Positions 32,352-41,031 of a stretch of DNA of 64,000 nt are shown in pieces. Numbering within the stretch: position 1 is the stretch's first letter; every line of letters begins with the position of its first letter. The translations under genes and the position numbers were made by a program. The notes under the pieces are model-generated. The model was not told where the DNA came from. It searched no databases and saw nothing but the letters and a program-made list of their open reading frames with translations. The stretch lies in assembly GCA_045616445.1 (NCBI GenBank), contig JAZLGR010000017.1, positions 14,695 to 78,694 on the forward strand. Direction: 5' to 3'. This stretch comes from Fimousia sp045616445. GTDB taxonomy: Bacteria > Bacillota > Clostridia > Lachnospirales > Lachnospiraceae.

Positions 32352-33536
32352 TTACTGCAACTTTTCAAGTGCGATTCTCATACGCTTTAATCCCTCTTCC
32401 AGATTTTCCATGGAGTTTGGATAAGCAATACGAATCGTATTCGGTGCCCAGAAGGCTTTGCCAGGCATGAGAGCGATTTTGGCTTCATTTAACAAATAGT
32501 TAGAGAAGTCAACGGAGTCTTTGATGATCATGCCGTCTGCTTCTTTGCCATAGTAGCTGGATACATCAGCCATAACATAGAAGGCGCCGCCTGGTTTGAC
32601 ACAGGAAATACCTGGAATCTGGCTTAAGGTTTCATATACATAATCACGACGACGTTCGAATTCTTCGTGCATTTCTGCGATAAATTCTTTGCCGCTTCGT
32701 AATGCTTCCACTGCTGCCCACTGTACAAATGTGGTGGAGTTGGAAGTCATATGGCTCTGCAGTGCAGCAATTCCTTTGGCAACAGGTTTTGGTGCTGCAG
32801 TATAGCCTACACGCCATCCAGTCATCGCGTGGGATTTGGATAATCCATTTACCACGATGCTGTGTTCATAGATGTCATCGCCTAAGGATGCCACGCAGAC
32901 ATGGACATTGCCATCGTAGATCAGTGTTTCGTATACTTCGTCAGCAATCACATAAAAATCATGTTCCACAGCAAGATTGCCAAGACGAAGAAGGGACTCT
33001 CTGGTGTAGCATGCGCCGGTTGGGTTGTTCGGTGTATCGATGATGATTCCCTTGGTTTTATCTGTCAGAACGCCTTCGATCAGATCAAGATCCAGCTGGA
33101 AATATTCATCGGTATCTACCAATACAGGAGTGCCACCTGCTAATTTGATCATCTCCACGTAGCTTACCCAGCATGGAGTAGGCACGATGATCTCATCTCC
33201 CGGGTCACAGATTGCCATGAGGGAATTAAAAACCGCCTGTTTTGCCCCTGTGGAGATACAAATCTGATCCGGGTCATAGTGGACCTGGTTGTCTCTTAAC
33301 AGCTTTTCACAAATCGCTTCCTTCAATGTGGCAACACCGGTTACTGGTGCGTACTTTGTCTTACCTTCATCGAGCGCTTTCTTACATGCCTCTCTGACAA
33401 TCTCCGGAGTAATAAAATCCGGTTCTCCTACGTTAAAGGAGATAATATCTTCTCCCGCTTCGCGAAGCTTGGCAACACGGTCAAACAATGCGTTGGTTGC
33501 GGATGGTTCCATATTTAAAATTCTCTGTGATAACAT
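32352..33536 (-). CDS. PLP-dependent class I aminotransferase (aspartate-type)
   Basis: Fold-type I aminotransferase of 394 residues. The internal aldimine lysine lies in NGLSKSHAMTGWRVGY, NNPTGACY contacts the cofactor, and the C-terminal Arg in NTIRIAYPNS binds the substrate carboxylate. It resembles subgroup I-beta aspartate aminotransferases of Clostridia; the exact amino donor is not certain. Start at ATG 33536 with AAGGAG 8 bases upstream; an in-frame GTG three codons earlier falls within that site. Confidence 0.92.
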   Translation of the reverse strand: MLSQRILNMEPSATNALFDRVAKLREAGEDIISFNVGEPDFITPEIVREACKKALDEGKTKYAPVTGVATLKEAICEKLLRDNQVHYDPDQICISTGAKQAVFNSLMAICDPGDEIIVPTPCWVSYVEMIKLAGGTPVLVDTDEYFQLDLDLIEGVLTDKTKGIIIDTPNNPTGACYTRESLLRLGNLAVEHDFYVIADEVYETLIYDGNVHVCVASLGDDIYEHSIVVNGLSKSHAMTGWRVGYTAAPKPVAKGIAALQSHMTSNSTTFVQWAAVEALRSGKEFIAEMHEEFERRRDYVYETLSQIPGISCVKPGGAFYVMADVSSYYGKEADGMIIKDSVDFSNYLLNEAKIALMPGKAFWAPNTIRIAYPNSMENLEEGLKRMRIALEKLQ

Positions 33537-33668
33537 TCCTATCACTCCTTATCTGTTTATTCTAATTCTACGCATCTCTAAAATGAAATATGGAATATTA
33601 TACCACAAAAGTTTATTATTATACCACTTTCTTTTATAATAAAAAGACTTATTATAATGAATCAGGGC

Positions 33669-33697
33669 AAAAAAAGAGACTGTCAAAAGACAGTCCC
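33669..33697 (-). terminator. Terminator of the 95-residue gene
   Basis: Minus-strand stem GGGACTGTC/GACAGTCTC with a TTTT loop and seven T. Confidence 0.85.
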
Positions 33698-33716
33698 TTC
33701 GTTCGTTCCGTTCAAA

Positions 33717-34004
33717 TTATTGCTGATATTTGTAGAGATAGCAGCCTGTTAAGTTGCGAAGCTTTGTAGTTCCGCTGATGATAGCAGCTTTGCCAACAGT
33801 TGGTGCATCCACTTTCTTCAGATACTGTGCTGTAACCTTGCACTTTTCAAGGTCTGCTCTGATTTCGCAGATTTCAAAGACATGATCACCAGAATTATAG
33901 TTTTTACCGTCTACAGTAAGTAAATCGCCGCAAGCAAGTTCTTCATTGGTATAAAATTCAATGAATACGCCGTCTTTGTTCTCATGTGCTTTTTTAACTG
34001 TCAT
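33717..34004 (-). CDS. Uncharacterised 95-residue cytosolic protein
   Basis: I do not recognise this protein. It has no signal or membrane segment. It is rich in beta-prone residues and charge (GVFIEFYTNEELACGDLL, GDHVFEICEIRADLEKCKV) and contains four Cys. GGAGG lies 8 bases before the ATG and a strong terminator follows, so it is a real single-gene unit. The small size and pattern could suit a beta-barrel domain, but no function is claimed. Confidence 0.65.
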   Translation of the reverse strand: MTVKKAHENKDGVFIEFYTNEELACGDLLTVDGKNYNSGDHVFEICEIRADLEKCKVTAQYLKKVDAPTVGKAAIISGTTKLRNLTGCYLYKYQQ

Positions 34005-34135
34005 AATTCCATCCTCCGATCTTATTTATTTCTTCTTTCCGAATTCTTTTGATGTAGCTATATTTTACCATAATTTTCTACAATAAACTATATTTTTTTA
34101 TTACATTTTTTACTTCCTTTTTAGATAAATGTAAC

Positions 34136-34181
34136 AAAAAAACTGCCATAAGTGAGATTTTGACATCTTACTCATGGCAGT
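34136..34181 (-). terminator. Terminator of the polysaccharide-type ABC operon
   Basis: Minus-strand 17-base stem ACTGCCATGAGTAAGAT/ATCTCACTTATGGCAGT with a six-base loop and seven T, directly after the ATPase gene. Confidence 0.9.
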
Positions 34182-34186
34182 GCGTT

Positions 34187-34996
34187 TTAGTTGAATATTT
34201 TTTCAAATAAGGAGCGGTTGTCCTCTTTTAATGTTCTGCGTTCGAACTTTCTGTCCTGCAGCAGTTTCTTTCTTTTCTTGGACAGATTGTTAAGTCCTTC
34301 CACGTAAGTGGAGTAGCAGTCTGCCACACGTTCGATTGGACCATACATCTGAAGCTCGCCGCCTTCTAACCAGATTGCGGTGTCACAGAAGTTACGAACC
34401 TGATTTAAGGAGTGGGAAATGAATACGATGGTTTTTCCTTCTTCCTTTAATGCGGTCATTCTCTGCATACATTTCTTTGCAAATGCTCTGTCCCCAACGG
34501 ATAATGCTTCATCGACGATCAGAATATCCGGATCTAAACATAAGTTAATGGAGAATCCAAGTCTGGATTTCATACCGGAAGAATACTTCTTAACCGGCTG
34601 GTATAAGAAATCGCCGATTTCTGCGAATTCAATTACACCTTCGGTAATCTTGTCGATTTCGTGCTTACGGAGCCCAAGAAGTGCTCCCTTTAATTCGATA
34701 TTTTCAAGACCGGTGAGCTGCATATCGAGACCAGTGTTGATGGCGATGAGCGCCTGTTCCCCATTGACATACATCTGACCTTCATTGGCTTCAGAAATAC
34801 CTGCAAGAACAGTGGACATGGTAGATTTACCAGATCCGTTGGTTCCTAAAATACCAACTACTTCGCCCTTTGGAATCTCAAAGCTCACGTCGTGTAATGC
34901 ATAAAAACGTTTCTTGGTTTTTTTCTTGCCCTTTTTGGACTTTAATGTATAGATTTTGGATACATGGTCAAACTTAATAGCGTAATCTTCTGCCAT
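34187..34996 (-). CDS. Polysaccharide/teichoic acid-type ABC exporter ATPase (TagH/Wzt-like)
   Basis: ATPase of 269 residues. Walker A GTNGSGKST, signature YSSGMKSRLGFS (degenerate, as in TagH/RfbB) and Walker B ILIVDEALSVGD are visible, and the DEALSVGD form is typical of O-antigen and teichoic acid exporters. It lacks the long C-terminal extension of Bacillus TagH. With the permease upstream it probably exports a lipid-linked cell-wall polymer; no biosynthesis genes are adjacent. Confidence 0.88.
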   Translation of the reverse strand: MAEDYAIKFDHVSKIYTLKSKKGKKKTKKRFYALHDVSFEIPKGEVVGILGTNGSGKSTMSTVLAGISEANEGQMYVNGEQALIAINTGLDMQLTGLENIELKGALLGLRKHEIDKITEGVIEFAEIGDFLYQPVKKYSSGMKSRLGFSINLCLDPDILIVDEALSVGDRAFAKKCMQRMTALKEEGKTIVFISHSLNQVRNFCDTAIWLEGGELQMYGPIERVADCYSTYVEGLNNLSKKRKKLLQDRKFERRTLKEDNRSLFEKIFN

Positions 34997-35007
34997 AGCC
35001 TTACCTC

Positions 35008-35817
35008 CTAAATCAAGTCAATGATCATCTTCTTGAATCGGTTCATGAGACAGCTTCCTGACACGAAAAGAACAAGTGTGATCACGATATATGCAATAAA
35101 CTGGTGTCTGTAAGCCCAGAGGCCCTTGTGATACAGGAACGCATCACGGTATCCGCTTACAATATAGAAAATAGGGTTCGCCTTCATAACGAGTGTAACA
35201 GCTGGCCATTCTTTAACACGATCGATGGACCATAAGATTGGTGTCATGTATAATAACAGTCTCATACATGCAAGAATCATCTTACGAACATCTCGTGCTA
35301 ACATATTCAGTACAGATGTCAGCATACTTAAGGATGTTGCAAAGATAAATGCCAGTGGCAGATACCAGAGAAGCTCCAGCCAGTAGATACATGGGCGGGC
35401 ACCCTTGGCAATTTCTACAACAATTACAATCAGCAGAATACATACATGATTGAATAACTCCTGCAGACAGACTGTCGCAGGCAGGATACTTACCGGGAAC
35501 TTCATCTTCGTAACAACATTCTTCCTTGTGTAGATTGCGTTACATCCCTTTGTGATACATGGATTGATATAGAACCATACACACATACCGGCAATCATCC
35601 ATTCGATATAACCAAATCCGTCAACGCCCTTACGGTTGAAGAGCAGACCGAATACAAACCAATATGTCAAAATCTGAATCAACGGATGTGCAAAGTTCCA
35701 GAACACACCCAGGTTGGATTCTCTCATATCACTGAGCAAATCATATTTTGCGATGGAATAAATACGATAAAGATTGTTAAAATTCTCATCCAAAACATAC
35801 TTTACGCTCTTAATCAT
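35008..35817 (-). CDS. Polysaccharide/teichoic acid-type ABC exporter permease (TagG/Wzm-like)
   Basis: ABC-2 membrane protein of 269 residues with about six helices. LLSDMRESNLGVFWNFAHPL is the characteristic amphipathic entry of TagG/Wzm permeases, and the C-terminal MKANPIFYIVSGYRDAFL motif is conserved. Start at ATG 35817 with GGAGG 8 bases upstream; a longer in-frame start at 35868 lacks a site. The ATPase gene follows 11 bases later. Confidence 0.88.
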   Translation of the reverse strand: MIKSVKYVLDENFNNLYRIYSIAKYDLLSDMRESNLGVFWNFAHPLIQILTYWFVFGLLFNRKGVDGFGYIEWMIAGMCVWFYINPCITKGCNAIYTRKNVVTKMKFPVSILPATVCLQELFNHVCILLIVIVVEIAKGARPCIYWLELLWYLPLAFIFATSLSMLTSVLNMLARDVRKMILACMRLLLYMTPILWSIDRVKEWPAVTLVMKANPIFYIVSGYRDAFLYHKGLWAYRHQFIAYIVITLVLFVSGSCLMNRFKKMIIDLI

Positions 35818-35883
35818 AGTTTTGTCCTCCAATGTAGAATCTATATATAGTTTTCCCTGTGTTTGCACACTATAGTACGTTAA

Positions 35884-35912
35884 TTATAATCAAAATGTAT
35901 TCATTTGTCAAA
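35884..35912 (-). promoter_or_regulatory. Perfect-consensus promoter of the exporter operon
   Basis: Minus strand TTGACA, 17 bases, TATAAT; all consensus positions match. Confidence 0.82.
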
Positions 35913-35972
35913 AAAAGTAGTATACTAATAGGTAATGATTGAGACAATTATAATAGAAAGAAGGGAATATTT

Positions 35973-36782
35973 ATGAATACAGCATTAACAATCGCAGGCA
36001 GCGATTCCAGCGGAGGCGCAGGCATCCAGGCCGATATGAAAACCATGATCACCAATGGCGTTTATGCCATGAGTGCCATCACTGCATTAACTGCACAGAA
36101 CACAACTGGCGTTACCGGCATTATGGAAGTAACACCAGAATTCCTAGAACAGCAGATTGATGCCATCTTCACGGACATTTATCCAGATGCAGTTAAGATT
36201 GGTATGGTTTCCTCCAGCGACTTAATCAAGATGATTGCAAAGAAATTACAGGCTTACGAAGCAAAGAACATCGTAGTAGACCCTGTTATGGTGGCAACCA
36301 GCGGTTCCAAGTTAATCAGCGACGACGCCATCTCCACCTTAAAGGAATATCTTCTTCCTATGGCAACTGTGCTTACTCCGAACATTCCGGAAGCAGAAGT
36401 ACTTGCTGACATGGAAGTAAAATCAGCAGACGATATGATCGAAGCTGCAAAGAAGATTTCTGACACCTACCACTGTGCCGTACTTTGCAAGGGCGGCCAT
36501 CAGCTTAATGATGCCAACGATCTCCTCTACCGTGACGGCGATTACAAGTGGTTCAACGGCAAGCGCATCGACAATCCGAATACCCATGGAACAGGCTGTA
36601 CCTTATCCTCTGCCATTGCTTCCAACTTAGCTAAGGGATTCGATCTTGACACTTCCGTAGAACGTGCCAAAGCATATATCTCCTCTGCCCTTGCAGCAAT
36701 GCTTGATCTTGGTCAGGGAAGCGGTCCTATGAATCATGGATTTGATGTGTCCGGAGAATTCGCAAAACATCCTGAGATGTAG
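35973..36782 (+). CDS. Hydroxymethylpyrimidine/pyridoxine kinase family protein (ThiD/PdxK-like)
   Basis: Ribokinase-fold kinase of 269 residues. N-terminal TIAGSDSSGGAGIQADMK binds the pyrimidine substrate, VDPVMVATSG and the catalytic-end motif NTHGTGCTLSSAIASN are intact. The family includes HMP/HMP-P kinase of thiamine synthesis and ThiD-like pyridoxal kinases. No thiamine genes are near, so salvage of HMP or vitamin B6 are both possible. Confidence 0.88.
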   Translation: MNTALTIAGSDSSGGAGIQADMKTMITNGVYAMSAITALTAQNTTGVTGIMEVTPEFLEQQIDAIFTDIYPDAVKIGMVSSSDLIKMIAKKLQAYEAKNIVVDPVMVATSGSKLISDDAISTLKEYLLPMATVLTPNIPEAEVLADMEVKSADDMIEAAKKISDTYHCAVLCKGGHQLNDANDLLYRDGDYKWFNGKRIDNPNTHGTGCTLSSAIASNLAKGFDLDTSVERAKAYISSALAAMLDLGQGSGPMNHGFDVSGEFAKHPEM

Positions 36783-36828
36783 GCCGGCTACAGGAATGGA
36801 TAACAGATACATTTGACAAAAAAACAGC

Positions 36829-36857
36829 AAAAAAGTGTGCCGAGGCACACTTTTTTT
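36829..36857. terminator. Terminator between the ThiD/PdxK kinase gene and glgB
   Basis: Stem GTGTGC/GCACAC with a CGAG loop, flanked by A on the left and T on the right, so usable from both convergent genes. Confidence 0.8.
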
Positions 36858-36882
36858 ATTACAATCAACCCGAAGGCTGAAT

Positions 36883-38739
36883 CTATTCATATTTAAAGAT
36901 CACAGCTTCATATGGTTCTAACGCGCAGCTGATGGAGATATCCCTGCCATCGGCTTCGATTTCTTCCACGATAGAGACAGTCTCCCCATCCACAATCTTT
37001 AAGCTGTTGAAGATCATGGTGTAGGTCTTGTCGGCCCGTACCCCGACCCGGTAATCCGGATGGGCTTCATCCAGGAAATTGAATACGCAGAGGAAGTTCT
37101 CTGACCCATCCCTGGAATGGCGTTCGAAGGAGAATACACCGTGCTCATTGTCATCTGCATTGACCCAGTCAAAACCGGACCAGTCAAGGTCATTGTCATA
37201 TAACACCGGGTGATCCAGATAAAAATGAATCAGTTCCTTCATATAAGAACGCATATATTTGTGAATGTTCTTGCGAAGACAAGGCCAGTCCAAATCTCTG
37301 CTGACAGACCAGTTCTGCTCCTGTCCAAAATCCTGTCCCATAAAGAGAAGCTTCTTGCCCGGATGGCACATCTGATACATATAGATGCCCCGCAGCTGGT
37401 TCATGCGCGCTTCTGGCTCGCCACGGAGTCTGCCGTACATGGACGGATTGGCATGGCCGAAATTGTCATGGGAGAAAATCAGCATATGGGCCTCATCGAA
37501 GGCATACATCATGCTGTAATTGACTTTATTGTGAAACCGTTTCTCCTTACGAAGCTCGGTGCTCTTCGACAGATATTCTAAGAAATCATGCTCCCAGCCC
37601 ATATTCCACTTGAAGGTAAAGCCCAGACCGTTCTCATCTGTCATGCCTGGATGGGCGGTGGATTCTTCCGCCACGGTAAATGCACCGCTGCAAAGCTCCT
37701 TCACTGCACCATTCATCTTCGTCAAAAACTCTATAGCATCATAATTGTGATTATCCTGATCCTTCATCGGCTGACGTCCAAAATCCAGATGGATCATGGA
37801 GTCTACCGCATCCACGCGAAGGCCGTCCATATGGAACACCTTCAGCCAGTAAATCGCATTGGCGATGAGGTAGCTCTGCACCTCACCCTTGCTGTAGTCA
37901 TACACCTTGGTTCCCCAGATCGGATGATCATCTCTGTCTGCCGGTTCGAACATGTAGCTGCCATCAAAGCGCTTCAATCCATGTCGATCCTTTGAAAAAT
38001 GTGCCGGCACCCAGTCAAAGATCACACCCACACCGCGACGGTGCAGATAGTTCACCAGATACATCAGATCACGTGGTTTTCCATAACGGGAATTAACTGC
38101 ATATGGATTGGTCACCTGGTATCCCCAGGAAAAATCATTCTGATAATCTGCAATCCCAATGAGCTCCACATGGGTATAGCCCATGGTTGTCACATAATCC
38201 GCCAGTCTCTTTACGTAATCTCGATAATTATAAAATCCTTCCGGATTTCGTTCTCTATTGCCTTTATGTCGCAGCCAGGATCCTAAGTGTACTTCATAGA
38301 TAAACATCGGTTTTCGGCGAACATCTCCTTCTTCCCGCTGTTTCATCCATTCTTCGTCACTCCAGCGATATGGCTTGACATAATCAATGATGGAAGCTGT
38401 TCCAGGTCGTCTCTCCATGCTGAAACAAAAAGGATCCGCCTTGTATTCTTCCCTGCCTTCTTTGGTGAGAATCTGATATTTGAACATCTGTCCTTCCTTG
38501 GCCTGAGGAATACGAATCTCCCAGAATCCGGTTCCTTCCACCTTTTCCATTACATTCTCATCGGGATTCCAGCCATTGAACTCCCCGATGACACTTACCT
38601 GCTTTGCTTCCGGAGCCCAGACACCAAACTGGGTTCCCACATATCCGTTCTTTGTATATGGATGAGTTCCCAGCTTTTCATATATCTGATAATGTTTGCC
38701 TTCGCAAAACATCTTCCAGTCTTTTTTGTTTAAATTCAT
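36883..38739 (-). CDS. glgB: 1,4-alpha-glucan branching enzyme
   Basis: GH13 enzyme of 618 residues that introduces alpha-1,6 branches in glycogen. A CBM48 domain (about 35-110, FGVWAPEAKQVSVIGEFNGW) precedes the catalytic barrel with MFIYEVHLGSW, the nucleophile Asp in GLRVDAVDSM, the acid Glu in FTVAEESTA and the third Asp in IFSHDN. The full family length fits. It works with GlgA, encoded 23 kb away in this window. Confidence 0.95.
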   Translation of the reverse strand: MNLNKKDWKMFCEGKHYQIYEKLGTHPYTKNGYVGTQFGVWAPEAKQVSVIGEFNGWNPDENVMEKVEGTGFWEIRIPQAKEGQMFKYQILTKEGREEYKADPFCFSMERRPGTASIIDYVKPYRWSDEEWMKQREEGDVRRKPMFIYEVHLGSWLRHKGNRERNPEGFYNYRDYVKRLADYVTTMGYTHVELIGIADYQNDFSWGYQVTNPYAVNSRYGKPRDLMYLVNYLHRRGVGVIFDWVPAHFSKDRHGLKRFDGSYMFEPADRDDHPIWGTKVYDYSKGEVQSYLIANAIYWLKVFHMDGLRVDAVDSMIHLDFGRQPMKDQDNHNYDAIEFLTKMNGAVKELCSGAFTVAEESTAHPGMTDENGLGFTFKWNMGWEHDFLEYLSKSTELRKEKRFHNKVNYSMMYAFDEAHMLIFSHDNFGHANPSMYGRLRGEPEARMNQLRGIYMYQMCHPGKKLLFMGQDFGQEQNWSVSRDLDWPCLRKNIHKYMRSYMKELIHFYLDHPVLYDNDLDWSGFDWVNADDNEHGVFSFERHSRDGSENFLCVFNFLDEAHPDYRVGVRADKTYTMIFNSLKIVDGETVSIVEEIEADGRDISISCALEPYEAVIFKYE

Positions 38740-38927
38740 CCATCTTCTCCTGTGTGATTCTACGATCTGAAATGTTACATTTCTAATGTTACACGTCTAT
38801 AATAATATTATTATAAAACATTCAGACAATACCTTCAACATAATCGCTCAATTCAGACAAATGTTCCATTCCCATCACAAAACTCCCGGAGGGTTTTATG
38901 GTATGGAAACGAAGTTTCTTATGACGC

Positions 38928-38961
38928 AAAAAATCCCAGGTGACTTTCTGCCACCTGGAAT
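38928..38961 (-). terminator. Terminator of trpS
   Basis: Minus-strand stem ATTCCAGGTG/CACCTGGGAT with a nine-base loop and six T, 33 bases after trpS. Confidence 0.85.
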
Positions 38962-38994
38962 CTGACTGTTCATGATGAAATCGTAATTCTACAA

Positions 38995-40083
38995 TTACTT
39001 CTGGTACTTTTCGATGTGTCTCTGGATCAATTCTTTGTCATCAAAGTAGTTGATCTGCATCTGAGCCTTCACATCAGCTAACGTAGCCTGAGCAACTTCT
39101 CTCGCTCTCTTACTGCCTTCTTCTAATACCTGATATACATAAGCGATATCCTGTTCGTATTTTGCTCTTCTTTCTCTGATTGGAGCAAGCTCTTTGTTCA
39201 GAACCTTGATTAAGAACTTCTTACATTTTACGTCGCCTAAACCGCCACGTTTGTAATGGTCTTTTACTTCCTGTAAGTTCTTATATTCAGGCCAGAATTC
39301 TTCGAAGTATTCATCCTTACAGAATGCATCTAAGTAGGTGAATACGCAGTTGCCTTCTACCTTACCTGGATCTTCGATACGGATATGATCTGGGTCTGTG
39401 TACATGCTCATAACCTTCTTCTTTAAGGTCTTTGCATCATCGGATAAGTAGATGCAGTTTCCAAGGGATTTACTCATCTTAGCCTTGCCGTCTGTACCTG
39501 GAAGTCTTAAGCATGCTGCATTATCTGGAAGTAAGATCTCTGGTTCCACTAATGCTTCTCCGTAAATACGGTTGAAGGAACGAACGATTTCTTTGGTCTG
39601 TTCAAGCATTGGTAACTGGTCTTCCCCTACAGGAACGGTTGTTGCCTTGAATGCTGTGATATCAGCAGCCTGAGAAATTGGATATGTGAAGAAGCCTACT
39701 GGAATGGAAGCTTCAAAATTACGCATCTGGATTTCAGATTTTACTGTTGGGTTTCTCTGCAGTCTTGCTACAGTAACTAAGTTGGAATAGTAGAATGTTA
39801 ATTCTGTTAATTCCTGTACGTAGGACTGTACGAATAATGTGGATTTCGCCGGATCTAATCCAACGGATAAGTAGTCAAGTGCTACTTCAATGATGTTCTC
39901 ACGAACCTTTTCCGGGTTGTCTGCATTGTCTGTTAATGCCTGTGCATCTGCGATCATGATGAAGATGTCATCGAATTCACCGGAGTTCTGTAATTCAACT
40001 CTTCGTTTTAAGGAACCTACATAATGTCCTAAATGGAGTTTTCCAGTCGGACGGTCGCCTGTTAAAATAATTTTTTTGCTCAT
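38995..40083 (-). CDS. trpS: Tryptophanyl-tRNA synthetase
   Basis: Class I synthetase of 362 residues that charges tRNA-Trp. The HIGH-like motif is in GDRPTGKLHLGHYVGSL and the KMSKS motif is exact in KAKMSKSLGN. Start at ATG 40083 with GGAGG 5 bases upstream; an in-frame TTG four codons earlier is part of that site. No T-box leader was found in the 100-base upstream gap, which contains an ordinary promoter. Confidence 0.96.
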   Translation of the reverse strand: MSKKIILTGDRPTGKLHLGHYVGSLKRRVELQNSGEFDDIFIMIADAQALTDNADNPEKVRENIIEVALDYLSVGLDPAKSTLFVQSYVQELTELTFYYSNLVTVARLQRNPTVKSEIQMRNFEASIPVGFFTYPISQAADITAFKATTVPVGEDQLPMLEQTKEIVRSFNRIYGEALVEPEILLPDNAACLRLPGTDGKAKMSKSLGNCIYLSDDAKTLKKKVMSMYTDPDHIRIEDPGKVEGNCVFTYLDAFCKDEYFEEFWPEYKNLQEVKDHYKRGGLGDVKCKKFLIKVLNKELAPIRERRAKYEQDIAYVYQVLEEGSKRAREVAQATLADVKAQMQINYFDDKELIQRHIEKYQK

Positions 40084-40156
40084 TTTATCCTCCAAAAGTG
40101 TCTATCCTATATATTATATGATCTGTAATTATCTTCAGTAGTTATAATCGGTAAAT

Positions 40157-40185
40157 ATTATAGCACACGTTTCCCACATTGAAAA
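40157..40185 (-). promoter_or_regulatory. Predicted promoter of trpS
   Basis: Minus strand TTTTCA, 17 bases, TGC-TATAAT (extended -10). A similar GTGTGCTATAAT element at 40858-40869 precedes nth. Confidence 0.6.
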
Positions 40186-40186
40186 G

Positions 40187-40828
40187 TTAAATGTTTTTTG
40201 CGCAGATATCATTGAGGCAGCAGCGGTCGCAGTATGGCTTTGTTCTGGCCGTGCAAATGTCTCTGCCATGGTATACCAGTCTGTGGCAAAAATCGGAGCC
40301 CTTCTCAGGCGGTACGATCTTCCATAATGCCATCTCTACTTTCTTCGGATCCTTGATGCCGTCCACTAAACCGATGCGGTTGGTAAGGCGAATACAGTGG
40401 GTATCTGTTACGATGGCAGGCTCCCCGAATACGTCTCCCATAATTAAATTGGCACTTTTTCTTCCCACTCCCGGAAGCTTCATCAGATCGTTAAAGTTGT
40501 CTGGCACCTTGCTGCCGAATTCATCCCGAAGCATGCGCATACATTTGCTGATGTCTCGTGCCTTGCTACGGCCAAGACCGCATGGACGGACGATGGCTTC
40601 GATCTCGTTCACATCTGCTTCTGCCAAGGCATCTACCGTTGGGAATTTTTCATATAAATAAGGAACAATCTTGTTCACCCGCTCGTCGGTGCACTGGGCT
40701 GCAAGGCGGACACTGATGAGTAATTTCCAGGCATCATCATAGTCTAAGGTGCAGTCTGCCAGTGGATATTCCTGTTCTAATCGGTTGATCACTTCTATGG
40801 TTAATTCTTTTAATTTCTTTTCTGTCAT
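40187..40828 (-). CDS. nth: Endonuclease III (DNA glycosylase/AP lyase)
   Basis: Base-excision repair enzyme of 213 residues that removes oxidised pyrimidines. The helix-hairpin-helix LMKLPGVGRKSANLI supplies the catalytic Lys and VTDTHCIRLTNRIG the catalytic Asp. The C-terminal iron-sulfur Cys set is C-x7-C-x2-C-x5-C (CTARTKPYCDRCCLNDIC), one residue longer in the first gap than the common x6. It probably has its own extended -10 promoter (TGCTATAAT, minus strand near 40858). Confidence 0.94.
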   Translation of the reverse strand: MTEKKLKELTIEVINRLEQEYPLADCTLDYDDAWKLLISVRLAAQCTDERVNKIVPYLYEKFPTVDALAEADVNEIEAIVRPCGLGRSKARDISKCMRMLRDEFGSKVPDNFNDLMKLPGVGRKSANLIMGDVFGEPAIVTDTHCIRLTNRIGLVDGIKDPKKVEMALWKIVPPEKGSDFCHRLVYHGRDICTARTKPYCDRCCLNDICAKNI

Positions 40829-40898
40829 GAATTTCTTCTCCTTCTGTTCATATGGGTATTATAGCACACTATTTATACATTTGTTTCCCCTATTAGTA

Positions 40899-40927
40899 TT
40901 GCAATAAGAGGTTTAAAATTATATAAT
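40899..40927 (+). promoter_or_regulatory. Predicted promoter of the amino-acid ABC operon
   Basis: TTGCAA, 17 bases, TATAAT, about 105 bases before the start of the transporter gene. Confidence 0.65.
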
Positions 40928-40951
40928 ATTTTTGTTATTTCATGCACTTTA

Positions 40952-40981
40952 GTCTGCTAATTTGCTAATGAATTAGCAGAC
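40952..40981 (+). promoter_or_regulatory. Dyad in the leader of the amino-acid ABC operon
   Basis: Ten-base inverted repeat GTCTGCTAAT/ATTAGCAGAC with a ten-base centre that itself contains GCTAAT. It starts about 25 bases after the -10 and has no T run, so it looks more like an operator or RNA switch element than a terminator. Confidence 0.5.
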
Positions 40982-41031
40982 CACAATGCGCAATCAAAAC
41001 TATTTTTCATAATGAAAGAGAGGATAAAGTA

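Noticed and set aside
40084..40186. Possible T-box leader upstream of trpS
   Set aside because: The gap is only about 100 bases, has no AGGGTGGnACCGCG-like T-box sequence and holds a normal promoter.
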